A stretch of 64,000 nucleotides of DNA, taken from the NCBI RefSeq assembly GCF_000966285.1, contig NZ_KQ031391.1, positions 1,822,640 to 1,886,639 of the forward strand, written 5' to 3'. The stretch's first letter is position 1, and every line of letters begins with the position of its first letter. The notes under the pieces are model-generated. The model ran no database searches, had not been told where the DNA came from, and was given only the letters and a program-made list of their open reading frames with translations. Made by a program: the position numbers and the translations under genes. The DNA is from Pseudofrankia sp. DC12. GTDB taxonomy: Bacteria > Actinomycetota > Actinomycetes > Frankiales > Frankiaceae. Positions 1 to 9,287 of this stretch are shown one piece after another.

Positions 1-194
1 GAGATCCTTAGCCTACGTCCGTCGCGGTACGGCTCCAATCCAGCCTCACCGCCGGGCTGCCAGGACCTGGCCCGGCAGAGTCCCATGATGACCAGGCTGT
101 CCGGTCGCCACCGCGTGGCCGCGCGACTCGACCGCTCGCCCGAGCGGGAGCCCAGACCACGTCGGGCGCACAGGAGTGTGATTGGCTGCGCTGC

Positions 195-767
195 GTGCGT
201 AGGGTCGCGGCCCCGTCCCGGCGGGCAGTGCTGGCGTTGCCGGCGGCCGGCCTGGCCACGGCCGGCCTGGCCACGCTTGCCGCCGGCTGCAGCACGACGC
301 TGCCGAGCAGCTTCCTCGCACCGCCGGTCGATCTCCCCGCGGCCCGGGCGGCGGCCGGCACCGAGCGCGCCCTGATCGCCCGCTACGACGCGGCGATCGC
401 CAGCCACCCGGCGCTCACCGGGCTGCTCGCCGGCCTGCGCTCGCACCACGCGCAGCACCTGGCCGCGCTGGCCGCGCTCGTGCCCGCGGCCGCGCCCACC
501 GGCCCGGTCCCGACCCCGTCGGGGGCCGGCTCCGCCAGGCCTGGCGCCAGTCCCGCCACCGCCACCGGGACGACCGCGGTACCGGTGGACGACTCCACCG
601 CGGCCCGGGCGAGCGCGCTGGCGGCCCTCGCGGCGGCCGAACGCACCGCGGCCGGCGCGCACCGGGCGAGCTGTCTGACGACTACCGTGCTCGCGCCGCT
701 GCTCGCCAGCCTGTGCGCGGCCGAGACCTGCCACGCCGATCTCCTCGCGCTCGGCGCCATCGGCTGA
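195..767 (+). CDS. DUF4439-like ferritin-fold lipoprotein, Tat-type leader
   Basis: The 190-residue product begins with a twin-arginine segment (SRRAVLALP) and a lipobox LAAGC ending at Cys32, so it is probably exported and lipid-anchored. The rest is Ala-rich and helical: a Glu/Tyr-containing helix near residues 55-65, a His-rich helix (HHAQHLAAL), a Pro/Ala/Thr linker around 100-130, then two more helices rich in Glu and His. This resembles the ferritin-like DUF4439 fold of the next gene, split by a linker. The start is GTG; no strong ribosome site precedes it. It lies 72 bases before the second DUF4439 gene and is probably co-transcribed. In other actinobacteria such genes sit beside rimP-nusA, which may lie just outside the window. 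The function is unknown; metal binding is an inference. Confidence 0.6.
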   Translation: MRRVAAPSRRAVLALPAAGLATAGLATLAAGCSTTLPSSFLAPPVDLPAARAAAGTERALIARYDAAIASHPALTGLLAGLRSHHAQHLAALAALVPAAAPTGPVPTPSGAGSARPGASPATATGTTAVPVDDSTAARASALAALAAAERTAAGAHRASCLTTTVLAPLLASLCAAETCHADLLALGAIG

Positions 768-839
768 CCCGGCCGGGTCGCGTCCCGCCCTGGGACGACC
801 CGGCGACCGACCCAGACAACGCGGACGAGGAAGGGCACG

Positions 840-1343
840 ATGGTGGGGACCAGCCGGCCGGCGACGCCGTCGCCCGCGGCCGCGGCGCTCGGCCCGGCCG
901 CGGTGACCGCGCTGTCGGCGCTGCTCGCCGTCGAGCACGGGGCGGTGTACGGGACGTCGGCGGCCGGTGGGGCGCTCGCTCCGCTCGGCCCGCCGGCCGG
1001 GGACGCCCGCACGCTGGCGTTCGCCGCCTACGCCGCGCACCGCGAGCTTCGCGACCAGCTGACCGCGTTGCTGCTGGCCGCGGGCGCCCAGCCGCCGGCA
1101 GCGCTGCCCGCCTACGCCCTGCCCGTCGACCCCGCGACGGTTCCAGCCGCGTTGACGCTGCTCGCGCAGCTCGACGACCAGACGGCGGCCGCAGCCTACA
1201 ACGCGGTCGCGGCGGTGGGCGGCCCCGCTCGCGAGCTGGTCGTCGACGCGCTGACCCAGGCGTCCGTCCGCGCCGCGCGGGCCAGGCTCATCGCCGGCAA
1301 GAGCGCCGCGACCGCCATCGAGGCGTTCCCTGGCCGCTCCTGA
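840..1343 (+). CDS. DUF4439 ferritin-like protein
   Basis: The 167-residue protein has no signal peptide and is almost entirely helical. It carries the family hallmarks: LLAVEHGAVYG near the N-terminus, AYAAHRELRDQL in helix 2, and LDDQTAAAAYNAV in helix 3. The spaced Glu/His pairs are typical of the ferritin-like superfamily. The ATG start is preceded by GAGGAAG. It follows the lipoprotein gene of the same type, so one copy appears exported and one cytosolic. No ferroxidase activity can be assigned from sequence alone; the family is of unknown function. The call to the family is from recollection of its motifs. Confidence 0.75.
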   Translation: MVGTSRPATPSPAAAALGPAAVTALSALLAVEHGAVYGTSAAGGALAPLGPPAGDARTLAFAAYAAHRELRDQLTALLLAAGAQPPAALPAYALPVDPATVPAALTLLAQLDDQTAAAAYNAVAAVGGPARELVVDALTQASVRAARARLIAGKSAATAIEAFPGRS

Positions 1344-1373
1344 CGCGCGCGGTCCACCGAGCCGGCAACGCGG

Positions 1374-1443
1374 GCGTCAGCGACGCGGCATCAGCGACGC
1401 GGCATCAGCGGCGCGGCATCAGCGGCGCGGCATCAGCGGCGCG
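1374..1443. repeat. five tandem 14-bp repeats
   Basis: Five head-to-tail copies of GCATCAGCGRCGCG (first copy GCGTCAG...). The last copy overlaps the final codons and the TGA stop of the Rrf2 gene on the minus strand. Every unit contains TCA, which reads TGA on the minus strand. Fourteen is not a multiple of three, so gain or loss of units inside the gene end would shift frame, though a nearby stop remains available. The array fills the space between the convergent DUF4439 and Rrf2 genes. Confidence 0.9.
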
Positions 1444-1888
1444 ACCAGGCGCCCGGGGCCTGGCTGTGTTCGCGGATCAGCTCGGGCAGCTCCCCCGAGG
1501 CGATGTCGGCGAGGGTCACGGACTCCAGCACCTGACGGAGGCTCACCCGGACGGCGATCCAGACATCCTGCAGGCTGCGGGCGGCACCCTCGTAGGTGAC
1601 CTCCTCCGGCCGCCGGCCGCGCACGCCGGCGAGCGGGCCGTCGGTCGCCCGGAGGACGGTCGCCACGTCGATCTCGGCTGCCGGGCGCGCCAGCTGGTAG
1701 CCGCCCTCGGCGCCGCGCCTGCTGGCGACCAGGCCGCTGCGCCGCAGGTCGGTCAGGATGTTCTCGAGGAACCGCAACGGCAGGTCCTGCGCCGACGCGA
1801 GCGTCTCACCCTTGACCAGCCCGCCGTCGCTGGCGGCGAGGGTCAGCAGTGCGCGCAGGGCGTAGTCGGCACGCGCGGAGATCTGCAT
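1433..1888 (-). CDS. Rrf2-family transcriptional regulator (no cysteines)
   Basis: The 151-residue protein starts MQISARADYALRALL, the standard Rrf2 N-terminus, followed by a winged helix (residues about 10-65) whose recognition region reads LPLRFLENILTDLRRSGLV, and the wing RRGAEGGYQLARP. A helical dimerisation region follows. IscR- and NsrR-type members hold an Fe-S cluster with three cysteines around residues 90-110; this protein has no cysteine at all, so it must sense something else. It is the last gene of the sulfate transporter operon, 56 bases after cysA. That position suggests a sulfur regulator comparable to the Rrf2 member CymR of Bacillus; this is inference from context. Confidence 0.85.
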   Translation of the reverse strand: MQISARADYALRALLTLAASDGGLVKGETLASAQDLPLRFLENILTDLRRSGLVASRRGAEGGYQLARPAAEIDVATVLRATDGPLAGVRGRRPEEVTYEGAARSLQDVWIAVRVSLRQVLESVTLADIASGELPELIREHSQAPGAWSRR

Positions 1889-1944
1889 GTCCCCATCTTG
1901 CCGCCCCCGCCATGATCACGCCCACGCCGGGTGCCGCGCCGCGA

Positions 1945-2880
1945 TCAGCGCGGCGCGCGGACCCACACGCGGTCACCGGTGGCGAGTCCCAGCGCCTCGG
2001 ACTGCCCGCGGGTGAGCTGGGCCCAGGACTGCTCCGCGTCGACGTCCAGCGTGACCCGCACCTCGAAGCCGATCCGCTGCAGGCTGGCGACCGCCGCCGG
2101 CACCGTTTCGGGCGTCTCGGCCGTGAAGATCTCCAGGTCGTGCGGGCGGACCAGCCGGCCGCGCAGCCGGGTGACGGGACCGAGGAAGCCCATCACGAAG
2201 TCGTTCGCCGGCTTGTCGTAGACCTCGGCTGGGCTGCCGACCTGCTCGATCCGGCCGTGGTTGATGACCACCAGCTCGTCGGCGACCTCGAGGGCCTCCT
2301 CCTGGTCGTGCGTCACGAAGATGGTCGTCACGTGCACCTCGTCGTGCAGCCGGCGCAGCCAGTCGCGCAGCTCCTTGCGCACCTGAGCGTCCAACGCCCC
2401 GAACGGCTCGTCGAGCAGGAGCACCGACGGCTCGACCGCCAGGGCACGGGCGAGCGCCATCCGCTGGCGCTGCCCGCCGGAGAGCTGCTCGGGCAGCCGG
2501 TCGGCGAACTGCTCCAGGTGGACGAGGGCCAGCAGCTCGTGGACCCGCTCCCGGATCTCGGCCTTCGGGCGCTTGCGGATCTCCAGCCCGAACGCGACGT
2601 TCCGGTAGACCGACAGGTGCTTGAACGCGGCGTAGTGCTGGAACACGAAGCCGACGTTGCGCCGCTGCGGTGGGATCCCGGTGGCGTCCGTCCCGTTGAT
2701 GCGGACGGTTCCGGTGTCCGGCTGCTCCAGGCCGCCGATGATGCGCAGCAGGGTCGACTTGCCGCCGCCGCTGGGCCCCAGCAGGGCGGTCAGCCGTCCG
2801 TCCGCCACGGACAGGTTGACATCGTCCAGCGCGACGAAGGTGCCGAACCGCTTCCCGACCGAGTTGACCTTGATGCTCAC
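1945..2880 (-). CDS. cysA: Sulfate/thiosulfate ABC transporter ATP-binding protein
   Basis: The 311-residue ATPase powers sulfate import through the CysT-CysW channel. Walker A is GPSGGGKST (residues 35-43), the Q-loop region reads [11 protein letters not shown], the signature is [15 protein letters not shown], Walker B is [12 protein letters not shown], and the switch histidine lies in [12 protein letters not shown] short TOBE-like C-terminal domain contains RPHDLEI, characteristic of CysA. The GTG start directly follows the TAG of cysW with no gap, so translation is very likely coupled. The C-terminal regulatory region is shorter than in enteric CysA, which is common in this phylum. Confidence 0.95.
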   Translation of the reverse strand: MSIKVNSVGKRFGTFVALDDVNLSVADGRLTALLGPSGGGKSTLLRIIGGLEQPDTGTVRINGTDATGIPPQRRNVGFVFQHYAAFKHLSVYRNVAFGLEIRKRPKAEIRERVHELLALVHLEQFADRLPEQLSGGQRQRMALARALAVEPSVLLLDEPFGALDAQVRKELRDWLRRLHDEVHVTTIFVTHDQEEALEVADELVVINHGRIEQVGSPAEVYDKPANDFVMGFLGPVTRLRGRLVRPHDLEIFTAETPETVPAAVASLQRIGFEVRVTLDVDAEQSWAQLTRGQSEALGLATGDRVWVRAPR

Positions 2881-3735
2881 CTAGAGTCCACCCTCGTCCA
2901 GTCCCGCGTCCTGCGGTTCGACATTGTTCGGTTCGTCCCTGGTCCGCCGGAGGTTGACGACGATGATCGCGAGCACGGTGACCACGATCAGCAGGCACGC
3001 GAGCTGGTAGGCGCCGGGCTCCAGCTGCTGGATCCGTTCGGAGACCAGCAGCGGCACGGTCTGGGTCTGGTTGGCTCCGCTGACGTTGCCGGACACCACC
3101 AGCACGGCGCCGTACTCGCCGATCGACCGGGCCAGGCTGAGCACGATGCCGTACAGCAGGGCCGGCCGGATGATCGGAATCGTGATCCGGACGAACCGCT
3201 GCCAGGCATTGGCGCCGAGCACCTGGGCGGCCTGCTCCTGCTCGGTGCCGGCCTCCTCCAGGACGGGGACGAGCTCGCGCAGGATCAGCGGCATCGAGAC
3301 GAACGTCGTCGCCAGGATCATGCCGGGAACCGCGAAGATGATCTCGATGCCCGCGCTGTGCAGGCCCTTCCCGAACCAGCCGTCGACCGGGCCGTAGACC
3401 AGTACCAGCGCGAGACCGACGACGATCGGGGAGACCGAGATCGGCAGGTCGGCCAGCGCGCCGAGCAGCCGGCGCCCGGGGAAGCGGTGCCGGGCGATCA
3501 GCAGCGCCAGGCCGACACCGAACACGGTGTTGAGCGCCACCGCGGCCACTGAGATCTCGGCGGTCAGCCGGAAGGCGGTCAGCGCCTGGTGGGAGCTGAT
3601 CGCCGACCAGAACTCGGACGGCCCGGCGCTCACCGTGTTCCAGAAGACCACGACGAGTGGGACCAGGACGAGGATCGCGACGTACGCCAGCGCGATGAAC
3701 CGGCCGACGAGGCGCCCGGGGCCGCGGCTACCCAC
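2881..3735 (-). CDS. cysW: Sulfate ABC transporter permease CysW
   Basis: The 284-residue protein has about six membrane segments and the ABC-permease EAA loop (EEAGTEQEQAAQVLGANAWQ). The late segment SGNVSGANQTQTVPLLV matches the CysW subtype rather than CysT. It forms the inner-membrane channel with CysT. Its GTG start overlaps the end of cysT by 8 bases, and its stop abuts cysA, so the four transporter genes form a tight operon. A charged hydrophilic tail of about 20 residues (RRTRDEPNNVEPQD...) follows the last membrane helix. Confidence 0.93.
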   Translation of the reverse strand: MGSRGPGRLVGRFIALAYVAILVLVPLVVVFWNTVSAGPSEFWSAISSHQALTAFRLTAEISVAAVALNTVFGVGLALLIARHRFPGRRLLGALADLPISVSPIVVGLALVLVYGPVDGWFGKGLHSAGIEIIFAVPGMILATTFVSMPLILRELVPVLEEAGTEQEQAAQVLGANAWQRFVRITIPIIRPALLYGIVLSLARSIGEYGAVLVVSGNVSGANQTQTVPLLVSERIQQLEPGAYQLACLLIVVTVLAIIVVNLRRTRDEPNNVEPQDAGLDEGGL

Positions 3736-4585
3736 GGCGGGCCGCCCAACGCTGGAGCAGGTTGAGGCCGACGATCACCAGCAGGCTCACCACCAGCAGG
3801 ACGGTGGCGGTCGCCGAGGCGGCACCGAAGTCGAAGTTCTCGATCTTCTGATACGCGTACATCGACGAGACCCTGGTCCGGCTCAGGCCACCGGAGATCA
3901 GCAGCACCGACCCGTACTCCCCCATCGCCCGGGCGAAGGCGAGCGCCGCGCCGGAGGCGATGGCCGGCAGCAGCAGCGGGAGCACGATCCGCCGGAAGAT
4001 GGTCAGGGGCCCGGCACCCAGGCAGGCCGCGGCCTGCTCGGCCTCGGTGTCCAGCGCCATCAGCACGGGCTGGACCGACCGGACCACGAACGGGAGCGTC
4101 ACGAAGAGCAGCCCGAGCACGATCGCCCGCTGCGTGCCGAGCAGATGGATCCCGACCGGGCTGTCGCTGCCGTACACGGCCAGCAGCACCAGCCCGGCCA
4201 CGATGGTCGGCAGCGCGAACGGGATGTCGATGATCAGGTCGACCAGCCGCCGGCCGGGGAACGGGTCGCGCACCAGCACCCAGGCCAGCAGCGTCCCCAT
4301 CACCGCGTTGATCGCGGCCACCAGCAGCGAGCTGGTCACCGTCAGGCGCAGCGCCCGCAGGGCGCTGGGGTCAGTGATGTTGTCCCAGAAGCCGCTCCAC
4401 CCTCCGGTGAACCCGCGCGCGACGACCGCCGCCAGCGGGATCAACACCAGCAGGCTCAGCCACAGGACCGCCATGCCGAGCCCCAGGCCCGACCCGCGAC
4501 CGAGCCGCGCGGCGCCGGAGGCGTCCCGCGCGGCTCGGGTCCGAGCCGGTGAAGCCGCTGGAGCCGACTCCACCGCGATACTCAT
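3728..4585 (-). CDS. cysT: Sulfate ABC transporter permease CysT (CysU)
   Basis: The 285-residue permease has an Ala/Arg-rich cytoplasmic N-terminus of about 35 residues followed by six membrane segments. The EAA loop reads LDTEAEQAAACLGAGPLTIF and the downstream segment RAMGEYGSVLLISGG is typical of CysT. The ATG overlaps the stop of the binding-protein gene as ATGA, and its own end overlaps cysW by 8 bases. It pairs with CysW to form the sulfate channel. Confidence 0.93.
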   Translation of the reverse strand: MSIAVESAPAASPARTRAARDASGAARLGRGSGLGLGMAVLWLSLLVLIPLAAVVARGFTGGWSGFWDNITDPSALRALRLTVTSSLLVAAINAVMGTLLAWVLVRDPFPGRRLVDLIIDIPFALPTIVAGLVLLAVYGSDSPVGIHLLGTQRAIVLGLLFVTLPFVVRSVQPVLMALDTEAEQAAACLGAGPLTIFRRIVLPLLLPAIASGAALAFARAMGEYGSVLLISGGLSRTRVSSMYAYQKIENFDFGAASATATVLLVVSLLVIVGLNLLQRWAARRG

Positions 4586-5718
4586 CCGGTAGCGTTCTCG
4601 ATCTTCGTCACGATGCCGTTGTCGGCGTCGAAGAACTCCTTGTTGACCTTCGACCAGCCGCCGAGGTCCGCGATGGTGGTCAGCTTGGCGACCGTCGGGA
4701 ACGGCTTGCTCGGGTCGCTGGCGCCCGCCACTGTGCCGACGGTGACGTTCTGGTCGACCGGCCGGAAGCCCTTGCTGGCGAAGATGGCCTGGCCCGCGTC
4801 ACTGCGCGCGAAGTCCAGGAACGCCTTGGCCGCCGAGTTGGCGGTCAGGGTCACCGCGACCGGGTTCTCGATCAGGAAGCTTTCCTTCGGCACGACGTAG
4901 TCGAGCGACGTGCCCTTCTGGCGGGCGCCGATGGCCTCGTTCTCGTAGGAGATCAGCACGTCACCGGTGCCCTGCGTGAACGTCGTGGTCGCGTCAGCGC
5001 CACTGGAGGGCTTGCTCACGACGTTCTTGAAGAACGACGTCAGGTACGTCTGGGCGTCCGCGTCGGTGCCGCCCTCGGCGATGACGTGCTCGTAGGCCGC
5101 GAGGATGTTCCACTTCGCGGAGCCGGAGGACGCCGGGTCCGGGGTAACGATCTTCACGCCCGGCTTGATCAGGTCATCCCAGCCGGTGATGTGCTTCGGG
5201 TTGCCCTTGCGCACCGCGATCACGACGACCGAGTCGGAGATCTGGCCCCTGTTGGCATCCGCGTTCCAGCCCGAGGCTACGAACTTCGGCACAAGGCGGG
5301 TCATGTCCGGGTCGAGGGAGAAAGCAACGAAGTCGGCCTTCTGGCCAGCCGCCACGGCCTTGCTCTCGGTTCCGCTCGCCCCGAAGGTCTCCGAGAACTT
5401 GACGCCCTTACCGGCGTCGGTCTTGAGGAACGCCGCCTCCAGAGCGTCGTACGCGGGCTTGGGAACCGAATACCCGACGATCGCGACCGTCTGGCCCGCG
5501 TTCGGGCCCGGGGTGCCGCTCGCCGCCGCGCTGCCACCGCCGCCCGAGCTGCCGCCGCAGGCGGCCACCGCCAGCGCGACAGCCGCACCAGCAGCGATCA
5601 GGGGTACCCCACGGCGCACCCGGCCCGCTGTCGGCCCTGATGTCCACCGGCCCGCCCTTGGCCCTGATGTCGACCAGCCCGCTCCCCGACCGGATGACCC
5701 CAGCCTCGTCGGCTTCAT
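4582..5718 (-). CDS. sbp: Sulfate-binding lipoprotein, ABC transporter
   Basis: The 378-residue extracytoplasmic protein captures sulfate for CysTWA. An unusually long basic N-terminus of about 38 residues (MKPTRLGSSGRG...) precedes a hydrophobic stretch and a lipobox ending at Cys54 (VAACGG), then a Gly/Ser linker. The mature domain carries family motifs such as FSETFGASGTESKAVAAGQK, WDDLIKPGVKIVTPDP and KEFFDADNG near the C-terminus. The ATG at 5718 is chosen because GGAGGAACAG lies just upstream; an in-frame extension beyond it lacks a signal peptide of normal form. First gene of the operon. Confidence 0.92.
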   Translation of the reverse strand: MKPTRLGSSGRGAGWSTSGPRAGRWTSGPTAGRVRRGVPLIAAGAAVALAVAACGGSSGGGGSAAASGTPGPNAGQTVAIVGYSVPKPAYDALEAAFLKTDAGKGVKFSETFGASGTESKAVAAGQKADFVAFSLDPDMTRLVPKFVASGWNADANRGQISDSVVVIAVRKGNPKHITGWDDLIKPGVKIVTPDPASSGSAKWNILAAYEHVIAEGGTDADAQTYLTSFFKNVVSKPSSGADATTTFTQGTGDVLISYENEAIGARQKGTSLDYVVPKESFLIENPVAVTLTANSAAKAFLDFARSDAGQAIFASKGFRPVDQNVTVGTVAGASDPSKPFPTVAKLTTIADLGGWSKVNKEFFDADNGIVTKIENATG

Positions 5719-5748
5719 ATCTGTTCCTCCCAGGACACGCACACAGCG

Positions 5749-5777
5749 ACGGTACACGCAAGTCAATCGGACTTGTC
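5749..5777 (-). promoter_or_regulatory. candidate promoter and operator of the sulfate operon
   Basis: On the minus strand a TANNNT-type -10 (TACCGT, 5754-5749) lies about 31 bases before the sbp start codon, with a weak -35 (GACAAG, 5777-5772) at 17-base spacing. Between and overlapping them is the inverted repeat CAAGTC-aatcg-GACTTG (5759-5775). A palindrome in the spacer of a promoter is a classic repressor position. The Rrf2 protein encoded at the operon end is the obvious candidate. All of this is inference from pattern and position. Confidence 0.35.
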
Positions 5778-5820
5778 GGGAACGCCAGCATGCCAGAGGG
5801 ATCACGGGAGAACCAGCCGC

Positions 5821-5851
5821 TTGTTGCACCGATGACACGATCTTGCAACAA
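5821..5851. promoter_or_regulatory. upstream inverted repeat, possible regulator site
   Basis: TTGTTGCA (5821-5828) and TGCAACAA (5844-5851) form a perfect 8-base inverted repeat separated by 15 bases, in the gap between the GNAT and sulfate-binding genes. The A/T-rich arms stand out in a 70% GC region. The site lies about 70 bases upstream of the candidate sbp promoter, a position that would suit an activator. The protein that might bind it is unknown. Confidence 0.3.
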
Positions 5852-5889
5852 TCTGCCGTGGGCGTAGTTCGGGCGGAATGACCAACCCA

Positions 5890-5921
5890 AAAAGCGCTGC
5901 GGGGCCTAGAGAAACGCTTTT
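5890..5921 (-). terminator. probable intrinsic terminator after the GNAT gene
   Basis: Read on the minus strand, AAAAGCG and CGCTTTT pair across an 18-base loop, and the second arm runs into five T residues. It lies about 65 bases past the GNAT stop and before the sulfate operon promoter, so it would separate the two transcripts. The stem is short and A/T-rich, so confidence is moderate. Confidence 0.45.
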
Positions 5922-5984
5922 CCTAGTTAGCTCATCGGGATTATGAAGAAAGGACTCGGCCAGACCGCCGGAGCACCCGACGAT

Positions 5985-6836
5985 CTAGAACAAAACGGAC
6001 GCGAAGGTACCGGCCCGCTGGAAGCCCACCCGTTCGTAGGCGACGCGGGCCGGGGTGTTGAAGTCGTTGACGTACAGGCTGACCACCGGGGCGTACATCG
6101 CCTGGGCCAGCGCGACGACGCTCGCCGTGCCCGCGGCCCCATGGCCCCGCCCGCGCAGCGCCGGAGCGACCCAGACGCCCTGCACCTGGCTGACCCCACC
6201 GGCGATCGCGCCGATCTCGGCCTTGAACAGCACCCGGCCGTCCTCGATGTGGGCAAAGGAACGGCGCTGCCCGACGAACTCCGCGACCCGGGCCCGGTAG
6301 AGCGCGCCACCATCGGCCAGGATCGGCGAGACGCCGATCTCCTCGGTGAACATGGCGATGCTCGCCGGCATCAGGATGTCCAGCTCGTCGGGCCGGACCA
6401 GCCGTACCCCCGGATCCGGCCGGATGAGCGGTGGACCGTCGATGACCAGCAGCGGCTGCTCGCCGCGCACCTCCCGGGCCGGTCCCCAGGCCGGTTCCAG
6501 GTGGCGCCACAGTTCGGCGACCGAGCGCGCCTCGCCGACGATCGACGAGCAGCGGCGCCCGGCGCGCCGGGCCCGCTCGGCGAAGAGCTTCACCGACGAA
6601 GGCCCGGCGCCGACCGGCCACAGGTTCGCGCCCGAGTAGCACAGCGCCGCGATCCGGCCGTCGACGATGTGTCCCCAGATCTCAGCCCCGAGACGCCAGG
6701 GGTCCAGCCCACACGCCTCGACCCGGGACGCGACGAAGACGTCGGTCACCGGGTCGCGCGCGAGCAGCTGACGGACCGCGGGCAGGTCACGGTCGTCCAG
6801 CAGCCTCACCGGGGCTGATCGAAGCGGCAGTCCCAT
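5985..6836 (-). CDS. GNAT-family acetyltransferase with DUF4081 domain
   Basis: The 283-residue protein has an N-terminal DUF4081-type domain (to about residue 145, FVASRVEACGLDPWRLG...) and a C-terminal GNAT fold. The acetyl-CoA loop reads VWVAPALRGRGHGAAG and is followed by LYVNDFNTPARVAYERVGF, the last GNAT helix. It acetylates an unknown acceptor. The position directly after ispG matches the actinobacterial order dxr-rip-ispG-GNAT (Rv2870c to Rv2867c in Mycobacterium tuberculosis). It follows ispG with a 21-base gap and is probably the end of that operon. Confidence 0.85.
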   Translation of the reverse strand: MGLPLRSAPVRLLDDRDLPAVRQLLARDPVTDVFVASRVEACGLDPWRLGAEIWGHIVDGRIAALCYSGANLWPVGAGPSSVKLFAERARRAGRRCSSIVGEARSVAELWRHLEPAWGPAREVRGEQPLLVIDGPPLIRPDPGVRLVRPDELDILMPASIAMFTEEIGVSPILADGGALYRARVAEFVGQRRSFAHIEDGRVLFKAEIGAIAGGVSQVQGVWVAPALRGRGHGAAGTASVVALAQAMYAPVVSLYVNDFNTPARVAYERVGFQRAGTFASVLF

Positions 6837-6857
6837 CCGCTGCCGTGCCCGCCGCCG

Positions 6858-8012
<1,155 letters not shown>

Positions 8013-8108
8013 TTTGTCCTCACTGGGATGTGATTACGGTGTGCGCGTGGCCCTGGGTTTATCTCGACCAGGACCGGCTGTGCCGCCTTGCCAGGATCGG
8101 GGCGGGGA

Positions 8109-9287
8109 TCACTGCAGGCGAATCGGGTTGACGATGTCGGCGGACAGGACGAGCAGACTGAACCCGAGGAGCAGGAACACCGTCGCGTAGGTGGCTGGTA
8201 ACAGCTTCGCGAAGTCCACCCGCTTGACCGGTCCACGGTATCCACGCAGCCTGCGAAGCCCGTGCCTGGCCTGCTCGAAGCCGAGGACGGCGATATGGCC
8301 ACCGTCCAGCGGCAGCAGCGGCAGCAGGTTGAAGATTCCGACCGCCAGGTTGATGCCGGCCACCAGCACCAGGAAGCCGCGGATGCGGTCGGTCCACGAC
8401 GTGTCGGACGCGGCGACCACGTCGCCACCGAGCCGGGCGGCCCCCACGACGCTGACGAAACCGTTCGCGTCACGCTTGCTGCTGAACAGGTCGCCGAGGC
8501 TCGACAGCCGGTGCGTCAGGGTCTCGTACATCCCCTTGACACCGGTCCACATGAAGTTCCCGGTACTCGGGATGGCGGAGATCGGCCCGTAGTGCTTGGT
8601 GTCCGTGCCCTGCCGCACCCCGAGGGCGCCCACCGGGTCGTTGCCGGCGAGGCCCGTCTCCCGGTTGCGCAGCACCTGCACGAGGTCAGGCGTGAGCGTG
8701 AGCCGCTTGCCGTCCCGGTCGACGACGACCGTCGCCACGCCCTTGCCGTGGTCGCGGACGAGCTGGGTGAACTGCTTCCAGGTGGTGATCGGGGTGCCGT
8801 CGAAGCTGACGACCCGGTCGCCCACCCGCAGGCCGGCCGCGGCGGCCGGACCGGGGCCGGTGCACGAGCCGCTGGTCGACACGCAGCTGGTGACACCGAC
8901 CTTGTTCTGGCTGTCGGTCGGCGTGCCCAGGGCCAACAGCACGCCGTAGATCATGATGATCGCGATGATGAAGTGCACGATCGAGCCGGCCGACATGACG
9001 ACCAGCCGGGCCTTCGCGGGCTTGTTGTAGAACGCCCGCGGCACGTCGTCGGGATCGATCTCCTCGAGCGGGGTCATCCCCTCGATCTTCACGAAGCCGC
9101 CGGCCGGGACGAGCTTGACGCCGTACTCGGTCTCGCCGCGGACGCGCGACCACAGCGTCGGGCCGAAACCGACGAAGAAGCGGGACGCCTTCATCCCGTA
9201 GTGCCGAGCCGTGATGAAGTGCCCGGCCTCGTGCAGGCAGACCGAAATCAGCAGCGCCGCCGCGAAGGCGACGATGCCGAGCGCCAT
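8109..9287 (-). CDS. rip1: M50 intramembrane metalloprotease, RseP/Rip1 type
   Basis: The 392-residue site-2 protease cuts membrane-embedded regulators such as anti-sigma factors. The zinc motif HEAGH is at residues 19-23 in the first membrane helix, followed by FVGFGPTLWSR and a PDZ domain (about 125-215, including AAAGLRVGDRVVSFDG). A distal segment NLLPLLPLDGGHIAV holds the third zinc ligand. The ATG start overlaps the dxr stop as TGATG; a GTG one codon earlier is the alternative. The dxr-rip-ispG order is conserved in actinobacteria. Confidence 0.93.
   Translation of the reverse strand: MALGIVAFAAALLISVCLHEAGHFITARHYGMKASRFFVGFGPTLWSRVRGETEYGVKLVPAGGFVKIEGMTPLEEIDPDDVPRAFYNKPAKARLVVMSAGSIVHFIIAIIMIYGVLLALGTPTDSQNKVGVTSCVSTSGSCTGPGPAAAAGLRVGDRVVSFDGTPITTWKQFTQLVRDHGKGVATVVVDRDGKRLTLTPDLVQVLRNRETGLAGNDPVGALGVRQGTDTKHYGPISAIPSTGNFMWTGVKGMYETLTHRLSSLGDLFSSKRDANGFVSVVGAARLGGDVVAASDTSWTDRIRGFLVLVAGINLAVGIFNLLPLLPLDGGHIAVLGFEQARHGLRRLRGYRGPVKRVDFAKLLPATYATVFLLLGFSLLVLSADIVNPIRLQ

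Noticed and set aside
5719-5984. SAM riboswitch upstream of the sulfate operon
   Set aside because: No conserved S-box core or multi-helix layout; only simple inverted repeats are seen.
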